Below are positions 4,410-13,900 of a stretch of 15,458 nt of DNA, one piece after another. Position numbers and translations under genes: made by a program. Under the pieces are notes generated by a model. It searched no databases. It was given only the letters and a program-made list of their open reading frames with translations, and was not told where the DNA came from. How positions within the stretch are numbered: position 1 is the first letter of the stretch; every line of letters starts with the position of its first letter. The stretch is from Bacilli bacterium (GTDB taxonomy: Bacteria > Bacillota_I > Bacilli_A > RF39 > UBA660): positions 1 to 15,458 of the forward strand of contig JAGHGS010000017.1 of the NCBI GenBank assembly GCA_017888105.1. The letters are read 5' to 3'.

Positions 4410-4703
4410 TTACACCCCACTTTCTTCTAATATTTTTTCGCATAATTTTTTTGTCAAAGAATTGTAGCCCTCCGACAAATAAACATCGCAAGCAGATGTG
4501 CGTTCGGCCAACGGAATTTCTTTGTTCCATATAACCGACTTTAATGACATCTGTTGCGTTGTTTTTACTGTATTTAATAATTCGTCATATTTGTTTAAAT
4601 TGCTGTGTAGAAAGCCAAACGCCGTGCCAAAAAGGCCGACAACAAAGGCTATTGCTACCCAATATCGCTTAAAAAGCTCCAATGCTTTAATTATTTTAAT
4701 CAC
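4410..4703 (-). CDS. One-span membrane protein upstream of holin
   Basis: The 97-aa protein has a single strong membrane segment at about 14-34 (YWVAIAFVVGLFGTAFGFLH) after a basic N-terminus, so the C-terminal 60 residues most likely face outside. That part holds MSLKSVIWNKEIPLAERTSA and a Cys-containing helix ending KKLCEKILEES. Proteins of this kind often sit between tail-fibre and holin genes in Firmicutes phages; their function is not established. Possible roles are holin partner, antiholin or superinfection factor. The start codon is GTG and AAAGGA is unusually close to it, so the exact start is uncertain. The protein has two cysteines (in SACDVYL and KKLCEK) that might form a disulfide outside. 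Confidence 0.7.
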   Translation of the reverse strand: MIKIIKALELFKRYWVAIAFVVGLFGTAFGFLHSNLNKYDELLNTVKTTQQMSLKSVIWNKEIPLAERTSACDVYLSEGYNSLTKKLCEKILEESGV

Positions 4704-4708
4704 TTCCT

Positions 4709-5194
4709 TTAATTAATTACTTGCACAGATAAATTACATGAATTAGCATAAAATCCTGCAATTCGATTTAAATTATTATCAGCATCAGCAAATCTTGCAT
4801 AGCCATAAATAACATCCCCTTCTTCTACTTCGACATAAACAAAAGCATTTCCGGTTGACCAAATTGCACCTGTGTTTTGGTTCAAATTATATGTTAATTC
4901 ATTAGCATTTTTATAAATGTGAAATGCTGCATAAGATGTAGGCTTTTGTTCTAACCACAGCGTCAAGTCAGCACGAATTAAATTTATGTTTTTACCAATT
5001 TTAATTCCACCATCATAAAACGTCAAATTTTCAGCATTTTTAATCTTAACGTTATTAAAATTAATTTTGAATATATTTGATGTTGTATTTTTTTGCTCTT
5101 GATTAAGATTAATCATCATAAATTCTTTATTTTTAATAGCATCTTTTAAGGTGATTCCACTATCACCTATTTGTATTTTTTCATTTATTTTCAT
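4709..5194 (-). CDS. Tail-tip protein B, probable receptor-binding module
   Basis: The 161-aa protein has a 20-residue N-terminus (MKINEKIQIGDSGITLKDAI) that is clearly related to that of the next upstream gene. A beta-rich C-terminal domain (about 45-161: INLIRADLTLWLEQ, YAAFHIYKN, FVYVEVEEGDVIYGYARF, LSVQVIN) looks like a C1q/TNF-like or jelly-roll fold. Such small proteins at the end of a tail module often form trimers that contact the host surface. A shared N-terminal peptide would be the docking part on the tail tip. No strong Shine-Dalgarno is present; instead an inverted repeat AGTATC/GATACT stands directly before the ATG. The C1q resemblance is by eye and moderate. Confidence 0.65.
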   Translation of the reverse strand: MKINEKIQIGDSGITLKDAIKNKEFMMINLNQEQKNTTSNIFKINFNNVKIKNAENLTFYDGGIKIGKNINLIRADLTLWLEQKPTSYAAFHIYKNANELTYNLNQNTGAIWSTGNAFVYVEVEEGDVIYGYARFADADNNLNRIAGFYANSCNLSVQVIN

Positions 5195-5213
5195 AGTATC
5201 TTTTACTAGATAC

Positions 5214-5618
5214 TCAACTCTTATAAGCTATTATTTTATAAATTCGGATATATGAATCGCTACCAAAATCAAAAATATTGTTAGAGTCATTAATTCCAAC
5301 ATTGGATGCCTTTTGAAATCTTAATTGGTTGTTATTAAATTTATAAGATGAAGTATAAAGGTACAAATTTGAATTAACATCACTAACATAAGGAGTCATT
5401 AACCCTATATTTTTCCCATTTGGATTTTCTATTTTTTCAAAATAATAGTAGCCGTCACAACCATAAAATATTTCTGCTGCATCATAATTAGCTATATTAT
5501 CAGCCAAATTAATAGTTCCCATTTCTCCATTCGAATTTTCAAACAAAATATGTTGTTTAAATAATGATTTTAAAGTTTTCTCTGTATCGCCTACTTTGAT
5601 ATTTTCACTTATTTTCAC
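5214..5618 (-). CDS. Tail-tip protein A with shared N-terminal docking peptide
   Basis: The 134-aa protein starts at GTG 5618 (MKISENIKVGDTEKTLKSL), almost the same motif as the downstream gene. Its remaining residues (about 25-134) are different: beta-rich, with YYYFEKIENPNGKNIGLM, SNLYLYTSSYKFNNNQLRF and a C-terminal SYIRIYKIIAYK strand that resembles the ends of phage tail-fibre or tail-tip domains. It has no evident Shine-Dalgarno and follows the collar/fibre gene by 21 bp. I infer a tail-tip or host-recognition protein. It could be an accessory fibre present alternatively with the downstream protein. Confidence 0.6.
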   Translation of the reverse strand: MKISENIKVGDTEKTLKSLFKQHILFENSNGEMGTINLADNIANYDAAEIFYGCDGYYYFEKIENPNGKNIGLMTPYVSDVNSNLYLYTSSYKFNNNQLRFQKASNVGINDSNNIFDFGSDSYIRIYKIIAYKS

Positions 5619-5639
5619 ATATTTTGATATTTAGTACGA

Positions 5640-6053
5640 TTAAGCTGTTCTTTTCCATATATTTACTACTAAATATGGTGGCATATTATTATGAGGCTGA
5701 TTACCTCCTCCACCTTGTTCCCAAACATAATCACCTGGTTGATTTCCAGAAGCATGATCATTCTCTATTCTATTAACTCCTGTACTTCCATAACCATAAT
5801 ATGTTTTTATACTATAACCATAGGCATGAGTATGGGTAGGTAATTCATCAACAGTTAAAGTATGTTCTGCTTCTCCACCTGTTGAGCCATTTGAATAAAT
5901 ATCACCGCATGCTAGTAAAAACCTATCCTTTATTTGTTCCCACGTGCCACCAAAAAGCTGACTCGGATTTGTAGCAACTACACTTAAGTAAATAGATCCT
6001 ACAGGATATATTGCGTTTAATAAACCATTTCCAAGCTTAATCACTGTCATCAC
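5640..6053 (-). CDS. Tail collar/fibre-tip protein (gp10/gp12 C-terminal-like)
   Basis: The 137 residues carry the common collar-like motif set: YPVGSIYLSVVATNPSQLFG near the N-terminus, GGTWEQIKDRFLLACGD, then GEAEHTLTVDELPTHTHAYG and the ending NNMPPYLVVNIWKRT. The HTH triple at His74-Thr-His76 matches the HxH motif that binds metal in T4 gp12-like fibres. Such domains are found at distal fibre or baseplate tips. The start is GTG 6053 (or ATG 6050, three bases on). No Shine-Dalgarno is close, and the start codon lies at the edge of an 11-bp hairpin (6053-6084), so translation probably depends on coupling to something upstream. It sits between DUF859-like and small tail-tip genes. Confidence 0.82.
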   Translation of the reverse strand: MMTVIKLGNGLLNAIYPVGSIYLSVVATNPSQLFGGTWEQIKDRFLLACGDIYSNGSTGGEAEHTLTVDELPTHTHAYGYSIKTYYGYGSTGVNRIENDHASGNQPGDYVWEQGGGGNQPHNNMPPYLVVNIWKRTA

Positions 6054-6084
6054 GAGGTGACAGTACTATATATCTGCCACCTCG
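6053..6084 (-). other. 11-bp mRNA hairpin at the collar-gene start
   Basis: In the minus-strand RNA CGAGGUGGCAG (6084-6074) pairs with CUGUCACCUCG (6063-6053) around a 10-nt loop, with one G.U pair. The plus strand has an A.C mismatch at that spot, so the pairing suits the minus-strand transcript. The stem ends within the GTG start codon and hides the GAGGUGG segment. Confidence 0.7.
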
Positions 6085-6118
6085 CTCTCCATTTTTAGAG
6101 TTGAGTTGTTTATAACAT

Positions 6119-6163
6119 CTAGTAAACAACCCCCCCCCCGATCATCTTAATAGTATATTTCAT
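6119..6163 (-). CDS. Small ORF interrupted by a ten-G run (14 codons as read)
   Basis: AAAGGAG (6175-6169), five bases before ATG 6163, is a strong ribosome site directly after the DUF859-like stop. The frame runs MKYTIKMIGGGVVY and stops at TAG 6119, because the coding strand has ten G in a row (6139-6130). With nine G the frame would continue to 41 aa (GGGLFTRCYKQLNSKNG and on) and end at 6037, overlapping the collar gene start. With eight or eleven G it would stop at 6066, twelve bases before the collar start. It is either a slippage-controlled leader, a broken gene or a homopolymer sequencing error. Confidence 0.45.
   Translation of the reverse strand: MKYTIKMIGGGVVY
6130..6139 (-). repeat. 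Ten-G homopolymer inside a translated leader
   Basis: Ten C on the plus strand, the only such run in the window and very odd for DNA this AT-rich. It falls between a strong start at 6163 and the collar/fibre gene, which are in register only if the run changes length. Confidence 0.75.
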
Positions 6164-6176
6164 ATATTCTCCTTTC

Positions 6177-7538
6177 CTAGTCCCAATAAAAGAGGACTTC
6201 GCCATTGGCCTTAATGGCTTTATCATATATTTCCAAAGAGCCTTGCCCTTTATTTAAGGGAACAGTTAATGGCTCTTTAGTTTCGAGTTTATCTGCATAT
6301 TCAATCATAAATTCATAGTTTTTTTCATAATCAAAGTTTGTGCCACATTGAATACTTCCGCTGTATGTATTTCCTGAAATTGTTGGGCTTAGTGTTCCAC
6401 CAGTAGTCCATTCGCTAACACCTTTCTCACGATATTTCCAACTCATTGTAAGAGTATTACTTGTTGATCCAAATGATCCATTAAAATAATTACCTGAATA
6501 CGTTAAATTTACTACACTTGATGTTTGATTAGCTCTTTTGAAATTCGCATTACAGGTAAGTTGAACGTAATTTATCATTGTTGCAGTTTTTGTTATTGTT
6601 GTTGCGAATCCATTTGGCTGTCTAGAGTCTGTTGCACTTACACTGAATGAATTCTTACTTACGTTTGGAATATCTAAATAATTTGAAACAGTTGTTCCGT
6701 CTACTGTTTTTTTGCTAATGCTAGCGCTATTTTTAGCCGTTGCACTTGGTGTGATTCTAGCAGTTGACTTATACCTTACTAACGTAGAACTATTACCAGT
6801 GAGTGCTGTCGTTTTTGAATTGACATCAACAATTGTTGCTGATACCGTCGGGGCACATGCAGATTCACTACAACTTGCTGTAAAAGTCGTTGTTGTACTT
6901 CCTATGTTGGTGTTCCCACTATAAGTTGTACAAGTTATTGTACATGTTCCGCTTTTTGCATTTGGTATTTGTGCATAGAAACTTGTTGGAATTGTAAAAT
7001 TAACACTGCTTGCACTAGTTTTCGTAGCAATAGTTCCACTTAGACTCCCGAACGAATACGTTAATGTATGAGTAAAACTACTAGATTGTTTATTGATTGT
7101 AATTATACTGTTACTACCTATATTTGCATTGGTTGCAGATACGCTACTTTTCCTTGCGATGGTAGACATGTTACACGTTGCAGATCCGCTTGGTGAATAA
7201 TTGCTCGTAATATATGTACTAACATTTATTTGAACGGGATTTAATGATCCATCATCATTGTGGTAAAATGGACCTATCTTTCCAGTATAAACTGTCTTGG
7301 TTTGATTTTTGTTAATTGTAAAATACGTCTGAGGTATAGAATAAGTATTATTCTGACCTGTCAGTGTCGCGTTAACGTAAGCAGATCCACTGGCATTCCA
7401 TGTTGATCCCGTCGTTATTACTGCTATAGATAGCTGGATATAACTCCTGTTATTTGCTATATCAATATCAGTTTCATAAGCCGATATCGATGATACACTA
7501 GCTGCAAAAAGTTGGATGTTAAGAGGCATAAATTTCAT
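6177..7538 (-). CDS. DUF859-like phage structural protein
   Basis: The 453-aa protein is Ser/Thr/Asn-rich and poor in charged residues, with repeated beta-strand patterns typical of Ig-like tail proteins. It resembles DUF859, a family of siphovirus proteins of unknown function known from streptococcal and other Firmicutes phages, in its composition, in motifs such as VSATDSRQPNGFATT and in the end LEIYDKAIKANGEVLFYWD. The start MKFMPLNIQLFA contains the LQLFA-type motif common at the N-termini of phage structural proteins. AGGAGG lies nine bases before the ATG and is encoded by the last codons of the Tal gene (Gly-Gly-Gly-Asn). The stop and start overlap by one base. It is probably part of the tail tip or a side fibre. 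Confidence 0.8.
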   Translation of the reverse strand: MKFMPLNIQLFAASVSSISAYETDIDIANNRSYIQLSIAVITTGSTWNASGSAYVNATLTGQNNTYSIPQTYFTINKNQTKTVYTGKIGPFYHNDDGSLNPVQINVSTYITSNYSPSGSATCNMSTIARKSSVSATNANIGSNSIITINKQSSSFTHTLTYSFGSLSGTIATKTSASSVNFTIPTSFYAQIPNAKSGTCTITCTTYSGNTNIGSTTTTFTASCSESACAPTVSATIVDVNSKTTALTGNSSTLVRYKSTARITPSATAKNSASISKKTVDGTTVSNYLDIPNVSKNSFSVSATDSRQPNGFATTITKTATMINYVQLTCNANFKRANQTSSVVNLTYSGNYFNGSFGSTSNTLTMSWKYREKGVSEWTTGGTLSPTISGNTYSGSIQCGTNFDYEKNYEFMIEYADKLETKEPLTVPLNKGQGSLEIYDKAIKANGEVLFYWD

Positions 7539-10354
7539 TAGTTACCACCTCCTATAAAGAAGCCAATTCCGTGACCATATGTATCGTCATAAACATCTTC
7601 CCATCGGCCATTTCCAGATTGCAAATAATTTTCAAATATAAAATTATTACTATATGTAACTGTTTGCCCTTTATATTTTTCAAGTTCAGCAGTCTTTTCT
7701 GCCATTTCATCATCTACATAGCCACTATAAAACTGTGTTGTTTCGGCAGCACTTGTTTTATCTTTGATTTCAAGTCCTGCTTCGTCTAATTTAGATCCTG
7801 TTGGAGCATTTGTTTTTTCAATATTTAAGCCATCTTTATCAAATGAATATCCAGTTTCGGTATGAACCTGTGTTACTCCATTTGTTTGAATATCCTCAAT
7901 AATATTAATAGCCTGTTCGGTAGATGTTGTAAGATTTTCTACACGATTAGTAACTTCTGTAACATTTTCAACCGTTGCATACCCATCTAACCTTCCAATA
8001 ATATCTTGATAATTATTGGCAGTAGTTGTAGAATTTTCGCTTATTTGGTTTTGTAAATCATCTAAAGTACCATCAATATCTTCTGTGAATTTATACCAAG
8101 TGTAATCACTAAAATTTGTGCTATCTGCTTCAGTAAAATCTACATATTGTCCTATGTATGCACTTGGCTTTTCTCCTAGAGCATAGCCTGCTTCTTCATC
8201 GGCAGGAGTAAATGTGCTTCCGTCTTCCGAATATTTTATATGAAGATAAGAGGTTTGCCCGTTTTCCCCCGGTTGTCCTGGAGATCCATCTTGGCCATTT
8301 GCTCCATTTTCACCCTTTATCAAACTCCATGTATATCCGCTTGGACTAGTAGGAGCTGCTGGGCTGGTAGTACTTGCTACACCCATATATTTACTAGTTT
8401 CATTAGGTGTATCAGTCATAGGATTTCCAGTTGAATTTTCAGAGTATTTTACATAAAAATAAGTTGATGTTCCATTTGTGCCAGGCGGTCCTTGAATGCC
8501 TTGTTCTCCTGGTGGTCCTTGAGGACCTGTATCCCCTGTGTCGCCTTTCTCACCTTGAATTCCTTGTGGCCCCGTGTCTCCAGTATCACCTTTTGCACCA
8601 GTTTCTCCTTTTTCTGCGAGTACAACTACTACCTTTTTCTGAACTACATATTCGTTTTCATTTTCATTATCTAAATAGTTAAAATTAAATACAAATTCAT
8701 TAGTTAAGTTTGTAATTGCTGTATTACTATCAACCGTTAAGTTTATCTTGCCATTTTCATATGAAAGAACAATCCCAACATTAGAGCTTGAACTCGTTGG
8801 AGTAATACTTACTTGTGCGCCTTTAAAATAACAGTAAAAATTTATTGCATAAGTTTTAGATTCTATTGGCTTATTATCTGTATTTACCGGTATTGTAAGA
8901 TTATATAAATCCAAATCTACACTAAATAAGCTAACTACATCTAAGAATTCTTCTTTAGATGTATATTCTTCTTGAACTTGAATCAATACTTGTTGTGGGA
9001 TTTGTTGAATAATTGAGCTATTCTCAATTTGTTCTTCTACAATCGCTGTAACATCTTTATTTAGAACATAATCTCCCAACATATTTTCAACGCGTGTAAT
9101 ATTATCTTTATTATCATCCAATTGAATTCCAGTTAGAGTATTTTTTGTTTCGCCAAGTGTAATTGTCATTGATGTGGCATCATTTATAGATGTAATTTTT
9201 TTAGAAAGTAAATAAGTTTTTGAAATATCATGAAATGTACTCTTAACAATGACATATTCACCAAGTTTAAATGAATTAATATTTTTATCTAAAACACTTA
9301 AATCGAATGAATTTAATTCTAAAGTGCTTTTTAACATGACCGCAATTTCACTTAAATAATCTTCACCTTTTGTTTTTAAATTGCTAGCTAACGTTATATC
9401 ATCCCATGTTGTATCGCTAATCGGTGCAACTATCCAACCGTAGTTAGCCAGTGCTGTTTCATTTACTAAGTAATCTTTTCCATTATTTACATCTTTAATT
9501 GTCAACCGTTCTTTTGCGCCATCTTCGTCTTCGATTTCAGCGCCTAGCGGAATAACAATGCTATAAGTTGTGCTAGCGTCATTATCCACAAATAAATCCA
9601 TTAAATTTTTCCCAAATTCTATTGTTTGACCGGCAATAATTTGATTTTCACCATTTTTAAAATCATCTACCCAATCTATGAAGGTAAAATTATTTTCATA
9701 TCTTTCAAACAAATAACCACCAATAGTATCTAATATTTTAGTTTCTAAAGATTCAAATGTACTTATATAATCAGTACTACTTCTATTAATATAATCATTG
9801 TTATCTAAATTAGCTCCTGTTAATTTTCCAATTAAAACTATTTTGTCACCATCAATTTCATAGTAATTATCTATTTCACTAACATTTGGATTAAGAACTT
9901 GCTCGTATAAAAAAGTGGATTCATTATACTTAAAATATACTTTATTGCTTTGAATCGATATATCTTTCGTCTTTTCGAAAGTTCCTACCTGGGTATTATG
10001 AGAATTAATAAAATATTGAAATAAATCTTTTGGAGTTCCTTGAAATGAATAGGGCCTAATTATACTATCAAATAAAAAAGCAAATGAACTTTCGCAAGTT
10101 ATCTGCTTACTATTATCCATTGATTGATTAATATCTATTACTCTACCTTTAAAAATAGTATTATTATCCTTTTCAATTTTGATATTTGGAACTAATGGAG
10201 ATATTTTATCAAAATATGGATGTTCAGGATAAATTTGAAAGGTCAGTTCCTTTACTTTGCTCAATTCTTCTGTTAAAACTGCATTTGTAACGCGATACTT
10301 TTCTGTTCGAATATCATGCAATATATATGGACCACAATAAATTTCATAATTCAT
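7538..10354 (-). CDS. Tail-tip/Tal protein with collagen-like repeats
   Basis: The 938-aa protein has an N-terminal third (about 1-430) that looks like the prophage tail endopeptidase/gp18 family that caps the tail under Dit (LTFQIYPEHPYFDKISPLVP, YLLSKKITSIND). An Ig-like segment (about 470-575) follows. Then comes a collagen-like stretch of 16 Gly-X-Y triplets (about 581-628), a repeated TSY/FxxKYS...YTW module (about 630-678), a second collagen-like stretch of seven triplets (about 680-701), and the same module again (about 702-763). The C-terminus (about 765-938) has a coiled coil and the motif GYSFDKDGLNIEKTN. I see no peptidase catalytic motif. Trimeric collagen-like rods probably extend the tip. 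It overlaps Dit by four bases (ATGA). Confidence 0.87.
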   Translation of the reverse strand: MNYEIYCGPYILHDIRTEKYRVTNAVLTEELSKVKELTFQIYPEHPYFDKISPLVPNIKIEKDNNTIFKGRVIDINQSMDNSKQITCESSFAFLFDSIIRPYSFQGTPKDLFQYFINSHNTQVGTFEKTKDISIQSNKVYFKYNESTFLYEQVLNPNVSEIDNYYEIDGDKIVLIGKLTGANLDNNDYINRSSTDYISTFESLETKILDTIGGYLFERYENNFTFIDWVDDFKNGENQIIAGQTIEFGKNLMDLFVDNDASTTYSIVIPLGAEIEDEDGAKERLTIKDVNNGKDYLVNETALANYGWIVAPISDTTWDDITLASNLKTKGEDYLSEIAVMLKSTLELNSFDLSVLDKNINSFKLGEYVIVKSTFHDISKTYLLSKKITSINDATSMTITLGETKNTLTGIQLDDNKDNITRVENMLGDYVLNKDVTAIVEEQIENSSIIQQIPQQVLIQVQEEYTSKEEFLDVVSLFSVDLDLYNLTIPVNTDNKPIESKTYAINFYCYFKGAQVSITPTSSSSNVGIVLSYENGKINLTVDSNTAITNLTNEFVFNFNYLDNENENEYVVQKKVVVVLAEKGETGAKGDTGDTGPQGIQGEKGDTGDTGPQGPPGEQGIQGPPGTNGTSTYFYVKYSENSTGNPMTDTPNETSKYMGVASTTSPAAPTSPSGYTWSLIKGENGANGQDGSPGQPGENGQTSYLHIKYSEDGSTFTPADEEAGYALGEKPSAYIGQYVDFTEADSTNFSDYTWYKFTEDIDGTLDDLQNQISENSTTTANNYQDIIGRLDGYATVENVTEVTNRVENLTTSTEQAINIIEDIQTNGVTQVHTETGYSFDKDGLNIEKTNAPTGSKLDEAGLEIKDKTSAAETTQFYSGYVDDEMAEKTAELEKYKGQTVTYSNNFIFENYLQSGNGRWEDVYDDTYGHGIGFFIGGGN

Positions 10355-10995
10355 AATATGCCCTCTCGATATGTAAATTTTAAAGTGCCTGTTCCACTTA
10401 CTATCTCAACAATATTACTTCCTTCACCTAGAGTGAAATCTGGACTTTGAAAAGATGTTCCCTCACTAACACTAAAATTCGTATTATTAAATTTAAAAAC
10501 GATATTTCCTGTACTTTCTACAACTGGCATAACTTTTTTATATAAGTTATTCAATGTAATTATATCTCCTTCACTAACAATTTCTTGAACAGTAGTTTCA
10601 TTAATTAACATTTTATATGGATCACAATTACATGTAATTGTTATATGAGCGACTGTTTTTTCATGTGTTAAGGCAGAAACACTACATCTCCCATAATAAT
10701 AATATCCATTATCTACATCCAAAATAATTTTTCGATTTTTACCATGCAAATAAGCCTTTATTTCATCATACGTTTGCCACCAAGTACTAGGCTCATCAAA
10801 TAAATCAAACTGAAATTCTAAAGTACGATTATCATAATTTGTTTCTCCATATACGTCAGTTAAATCTAAGTATCCATCTCTTCCAGGAATAGTAATATAA
10901 TTAGTTCTCAAAACAGCTTCACCTATATTTTTATAAGTCATAAGTAATTTCCAATCCGTTATTGAATGCTTATCATCAAACTTAACTCCATTCAT
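10351..10995 (-). CDS. Distal tail protein (Dit), SPP1 gp19.1-like
   Basis: The 214-aa protein shows the Dit pattern: NGVKFDDKHSITDWKLLMT at the start, RTNYITIPGRDGYLDLTDVYG, LEFQFDLFDEPSTWW, HGKNRKIILDVDNGYYYYGR, ITITCNCDPYK, and a C-terminal galectin-like beta domain. Dit hexamers form the hub joining the tail tube to the tip and fibres. Its position between tape measure and Tal is standard in siphophages. Its ATG overlaps the tape-measure stop by one base (TGATG), and AAGGGG lies about nine bases before it. Confidence 0.92.
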   Translation of the reverse strand: MNGVKFDDKHSITDWKLLMTYKNIGEAVLRTNYITIPGRDGYLDLTDVYGETNYDNRTLEFQFDLFDEPSTWWQTYDEIKAYLHGKNRKIILDVDNGYYYYGRCSVSALTHEKTVAHITITCNCDPYKMLINETTVQEIVSEGDIITLNNLYKKVMPVVESTGNIVFKFNNTNFSVSEGTSFQSPDFTLGEGSNIVEIVSGTGTLKFTYREGIL

Positions 10996-13900
10996 CAGCT
11001 TCTACCCCTTTTCCTCTTTGAACTTATAACTCCTAATTCATTATCCATATCTGGAGCAATTTCTCCAACTAAAGTTCTTTTATCAATATATACTTTAAGA
11101 CTCTTCATACTATTTAAAATTTCTGGCAAATATTTATTCATAGTAGATATTGTATTATCGATTGATTCATTTTGATGGGATAAAACTTTAGAAGAATCAT
11201 AATCTGTTGTTGTATGTATTAAAACTTTTTTATTAAGATCAGGAGTGTTTATTTCTGTACTTAACACTTTTTGCATATTATTTAGAACATCCTGACCAAA
11301 ACTATTTACGGTTTTTAAAACATCTTTTGATTTATTTTCAATACCTATTTTTAATCCTTCATCATAAAACTCTCCCATCTCCTCTGTTGCTTTTGATGGT
11401 GAATTTTCTTTTAAAGCTCCTTTTGTAGTATTTATTACTGCTCTACCCAAACCTCTAATTGCACCAAAAATAGATCCTTGCTTATTAGGATCACTAATGC
11501 CTAATCTTAGACCTTCTAATAAATTTAAACCTGCATTCTTTGCATCCTCATCTAAATCTAGTTCATTCATTAAACTTGTAGCAAACTGGCTAAATTCTTC
11601 TTGAGCTACAGGCTCTTTTGCTGCTATTCCATCAATATACATTTGGATTGTACCATCGCCTAGATCTTTAAATTCATATTTTTTTCCAGAAGCTTGACTA
11701 ATCATATTAGATAATCCCATCAATAGTTGTTCTGTATTAGCTTCAAGTCCATATTTCATAGCTAATCCTTGATCTATAAAACTTTGCTCTAATAAAGCTA
11801 GTTCTTTTTCTGCTTGTTCTATATCTTTATCGTACTCATCACTTTTAGTTGCTTCTTTAATCGATTTATAATTTTCTAATTGTTCTTGTAATTCTAAATA
11901 ATGTCGGTACATTTCCTTTTCAGAAGCTTCATTATTGCCTACTTGATACCAAAAATAATCTTCTGAAGAAGCCATTAAACCATCATAATTACCCTCTTGA
12001 TATAAGCGTTCATTTTCCTGATACATTGCCATTGTATTTACATACCCATTATACACTTCTTCTCTATCCCACAATATATTTTTTAATTCGCTTTCCTGAG
12101 TTCTTAAGTTTTCAAGTTGTTCTTCAGCTTTAGACGTATCGATAAATGGCACATCCTTCATTTTTTCAATGTCACTTTCTAAAGCTTTTATTTCCTTTTG
12201 CTTTTCAATAACATTAGCTTGAGCTTCTGCCACCTTTTTTTCAGCATCTTCCTTATTTTTTAATGCTTCAATATAAGCATCTTCTTGGGATTCTAAAATC
12301 AACATTGCTTTCTTTTTAGCGATAACATCATCAAATGTTTCAGTTAAATTATCATATTCCTCGATAGTATCTCCTACTATTTCTATTTCAAGTCCCATTG
12401 CATCATTTAACTTTGTTGTAATTAGTTCAGCTCTTTCTTCGTACCCTTTTTTTACTTTACCATTTTCATCAACAAGAGTTTGTAATTCTCCAAATAATTT
12501 TTGATAATAATCCAATTCTGATAAACTATCTGCTAGGGCAGTTTCACGTGCTTCCACGCTTGCAGTATAAGCATCTGTTTCTTCCTTTACAGCGTTCGCA
12601 AGTTTTTTTACCTCTTCCGTTTCTGCTTCTAACTTTTTTAAATTATTATCTGAGGCATCAGACCACGCACTTACCGCTGTAACAACTCCTCCTATAACAC
12701 CAGCTAAAGTTAAAATCGGATGGTTTGTAATAACCGTTGTTAATTTTCCTAAAATACTGATTGTGTTTCCAACGCCAGTTACCATTTTACCAATTCCTGT
12801 AACTGCTAAAGACATTCCGCTTGTAAGCAATGCAATTGTCATAATAACATTTTTAGTTCCATCATCTAAATCGTTAAATTTATCTATCCATTTACTGACA
12901 GCATCTAAAATTTTGCTTATTATTGGCAATAGATTTTTAGAAAGATCGGATGCCGAAGATTTAATTTTTTTTAAAGCAGTTTGAGCTTCATTTGAAGTTG
13001 TATCATACATTGTTTCCGTTGTTTTGTTGATTGCTCCAGTCGTATTTTGATATGTTTCATTGACATCATTTAAAGATGTGATTATATTTAAGGCGTTATC
13101 TTCACCAAGTGCACTCCAAACTGTGCTTGCAGTAGTTAAAGCTTCTTGTTCACTTTCCGCATTTTTTAAGTCATTTATAACAGATTTAAAAACTTCGGCA
13201 CTAGTAGCTTTCCCGTCTTCCCATTCTTCAAATAATTTTTGTGTTTCTTCAGAAAAAGAAGATAAATTTTCTTCAATTCGCCCATCGCTTAATGAAATCG
13301 TAAACTCTTTTACAAAGTCATTAACTTTATCAAGATTATAAGCACCAGCATCTAATCCATTTTGTAAAATGCTAAACATTTCTTGAGCAGTAAATCCAGC
13401 TTGGGCCCATATTTGAGTATACTCAGCTAAATTATCACCAAGTTCATGTGTTTTATCTAAACCGTTTTGAGCTCCAACTGTCATCAAATCAAATGCATCT
13501 TCAGCAGAAAGGCCCATATTTGTTATTAAGCCGTTAATGCCTCTTAATGTTTCTTCAAAGTCCATTCCATAAGCATCTTGTAAAGCATAAGTCTTTTCTA
13601 CTACAGACTGCAATTGCTCATCTGGTAAATCTTTCATTGTTGTAGAAACAATTCGCATTTTATCTGCTATATCGCCAAAACTTTCTCCATAATTATTATC
13701 GTGAATACTTTGTAATATTTCTTGATATTTTTCTGTTTCTTCTATCGCTTTACCAGTTGTAGCAATATATTTTGCTACCGCATCTTCTAAACTTGATGCA
13801 GTAATTACTGAAGCAGTAACTCCAGCAGCAGCAACCGCCGATACCTTATTTAATTTAGAACCTGCATCTTCAATTTTACTTCCCAAATCTTTAACTTTGT

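Noticed and set aside
6712..6924. Hydrophobic plus-strand frame within the DUF859-like gene
   Set aside because: It is the reverse complement of a Ser/Thr/Val-rich gene, has no ribosome site, and hydrophobicity there is a composition effect.
8470..8612. CRISPR-like repeat pattern
   Set aside because: The periodicity is the 9-base Gly-X-Y codon repeat within an open frame, not repeat-spacer units; no cas genes.
8240..8682. Three plus-strand frames over the collagen-like region
   Set aside because: Long open frames opposite Gly-X-Y repeats are a known artefact of GC-richer repeat DNA; no start signals.
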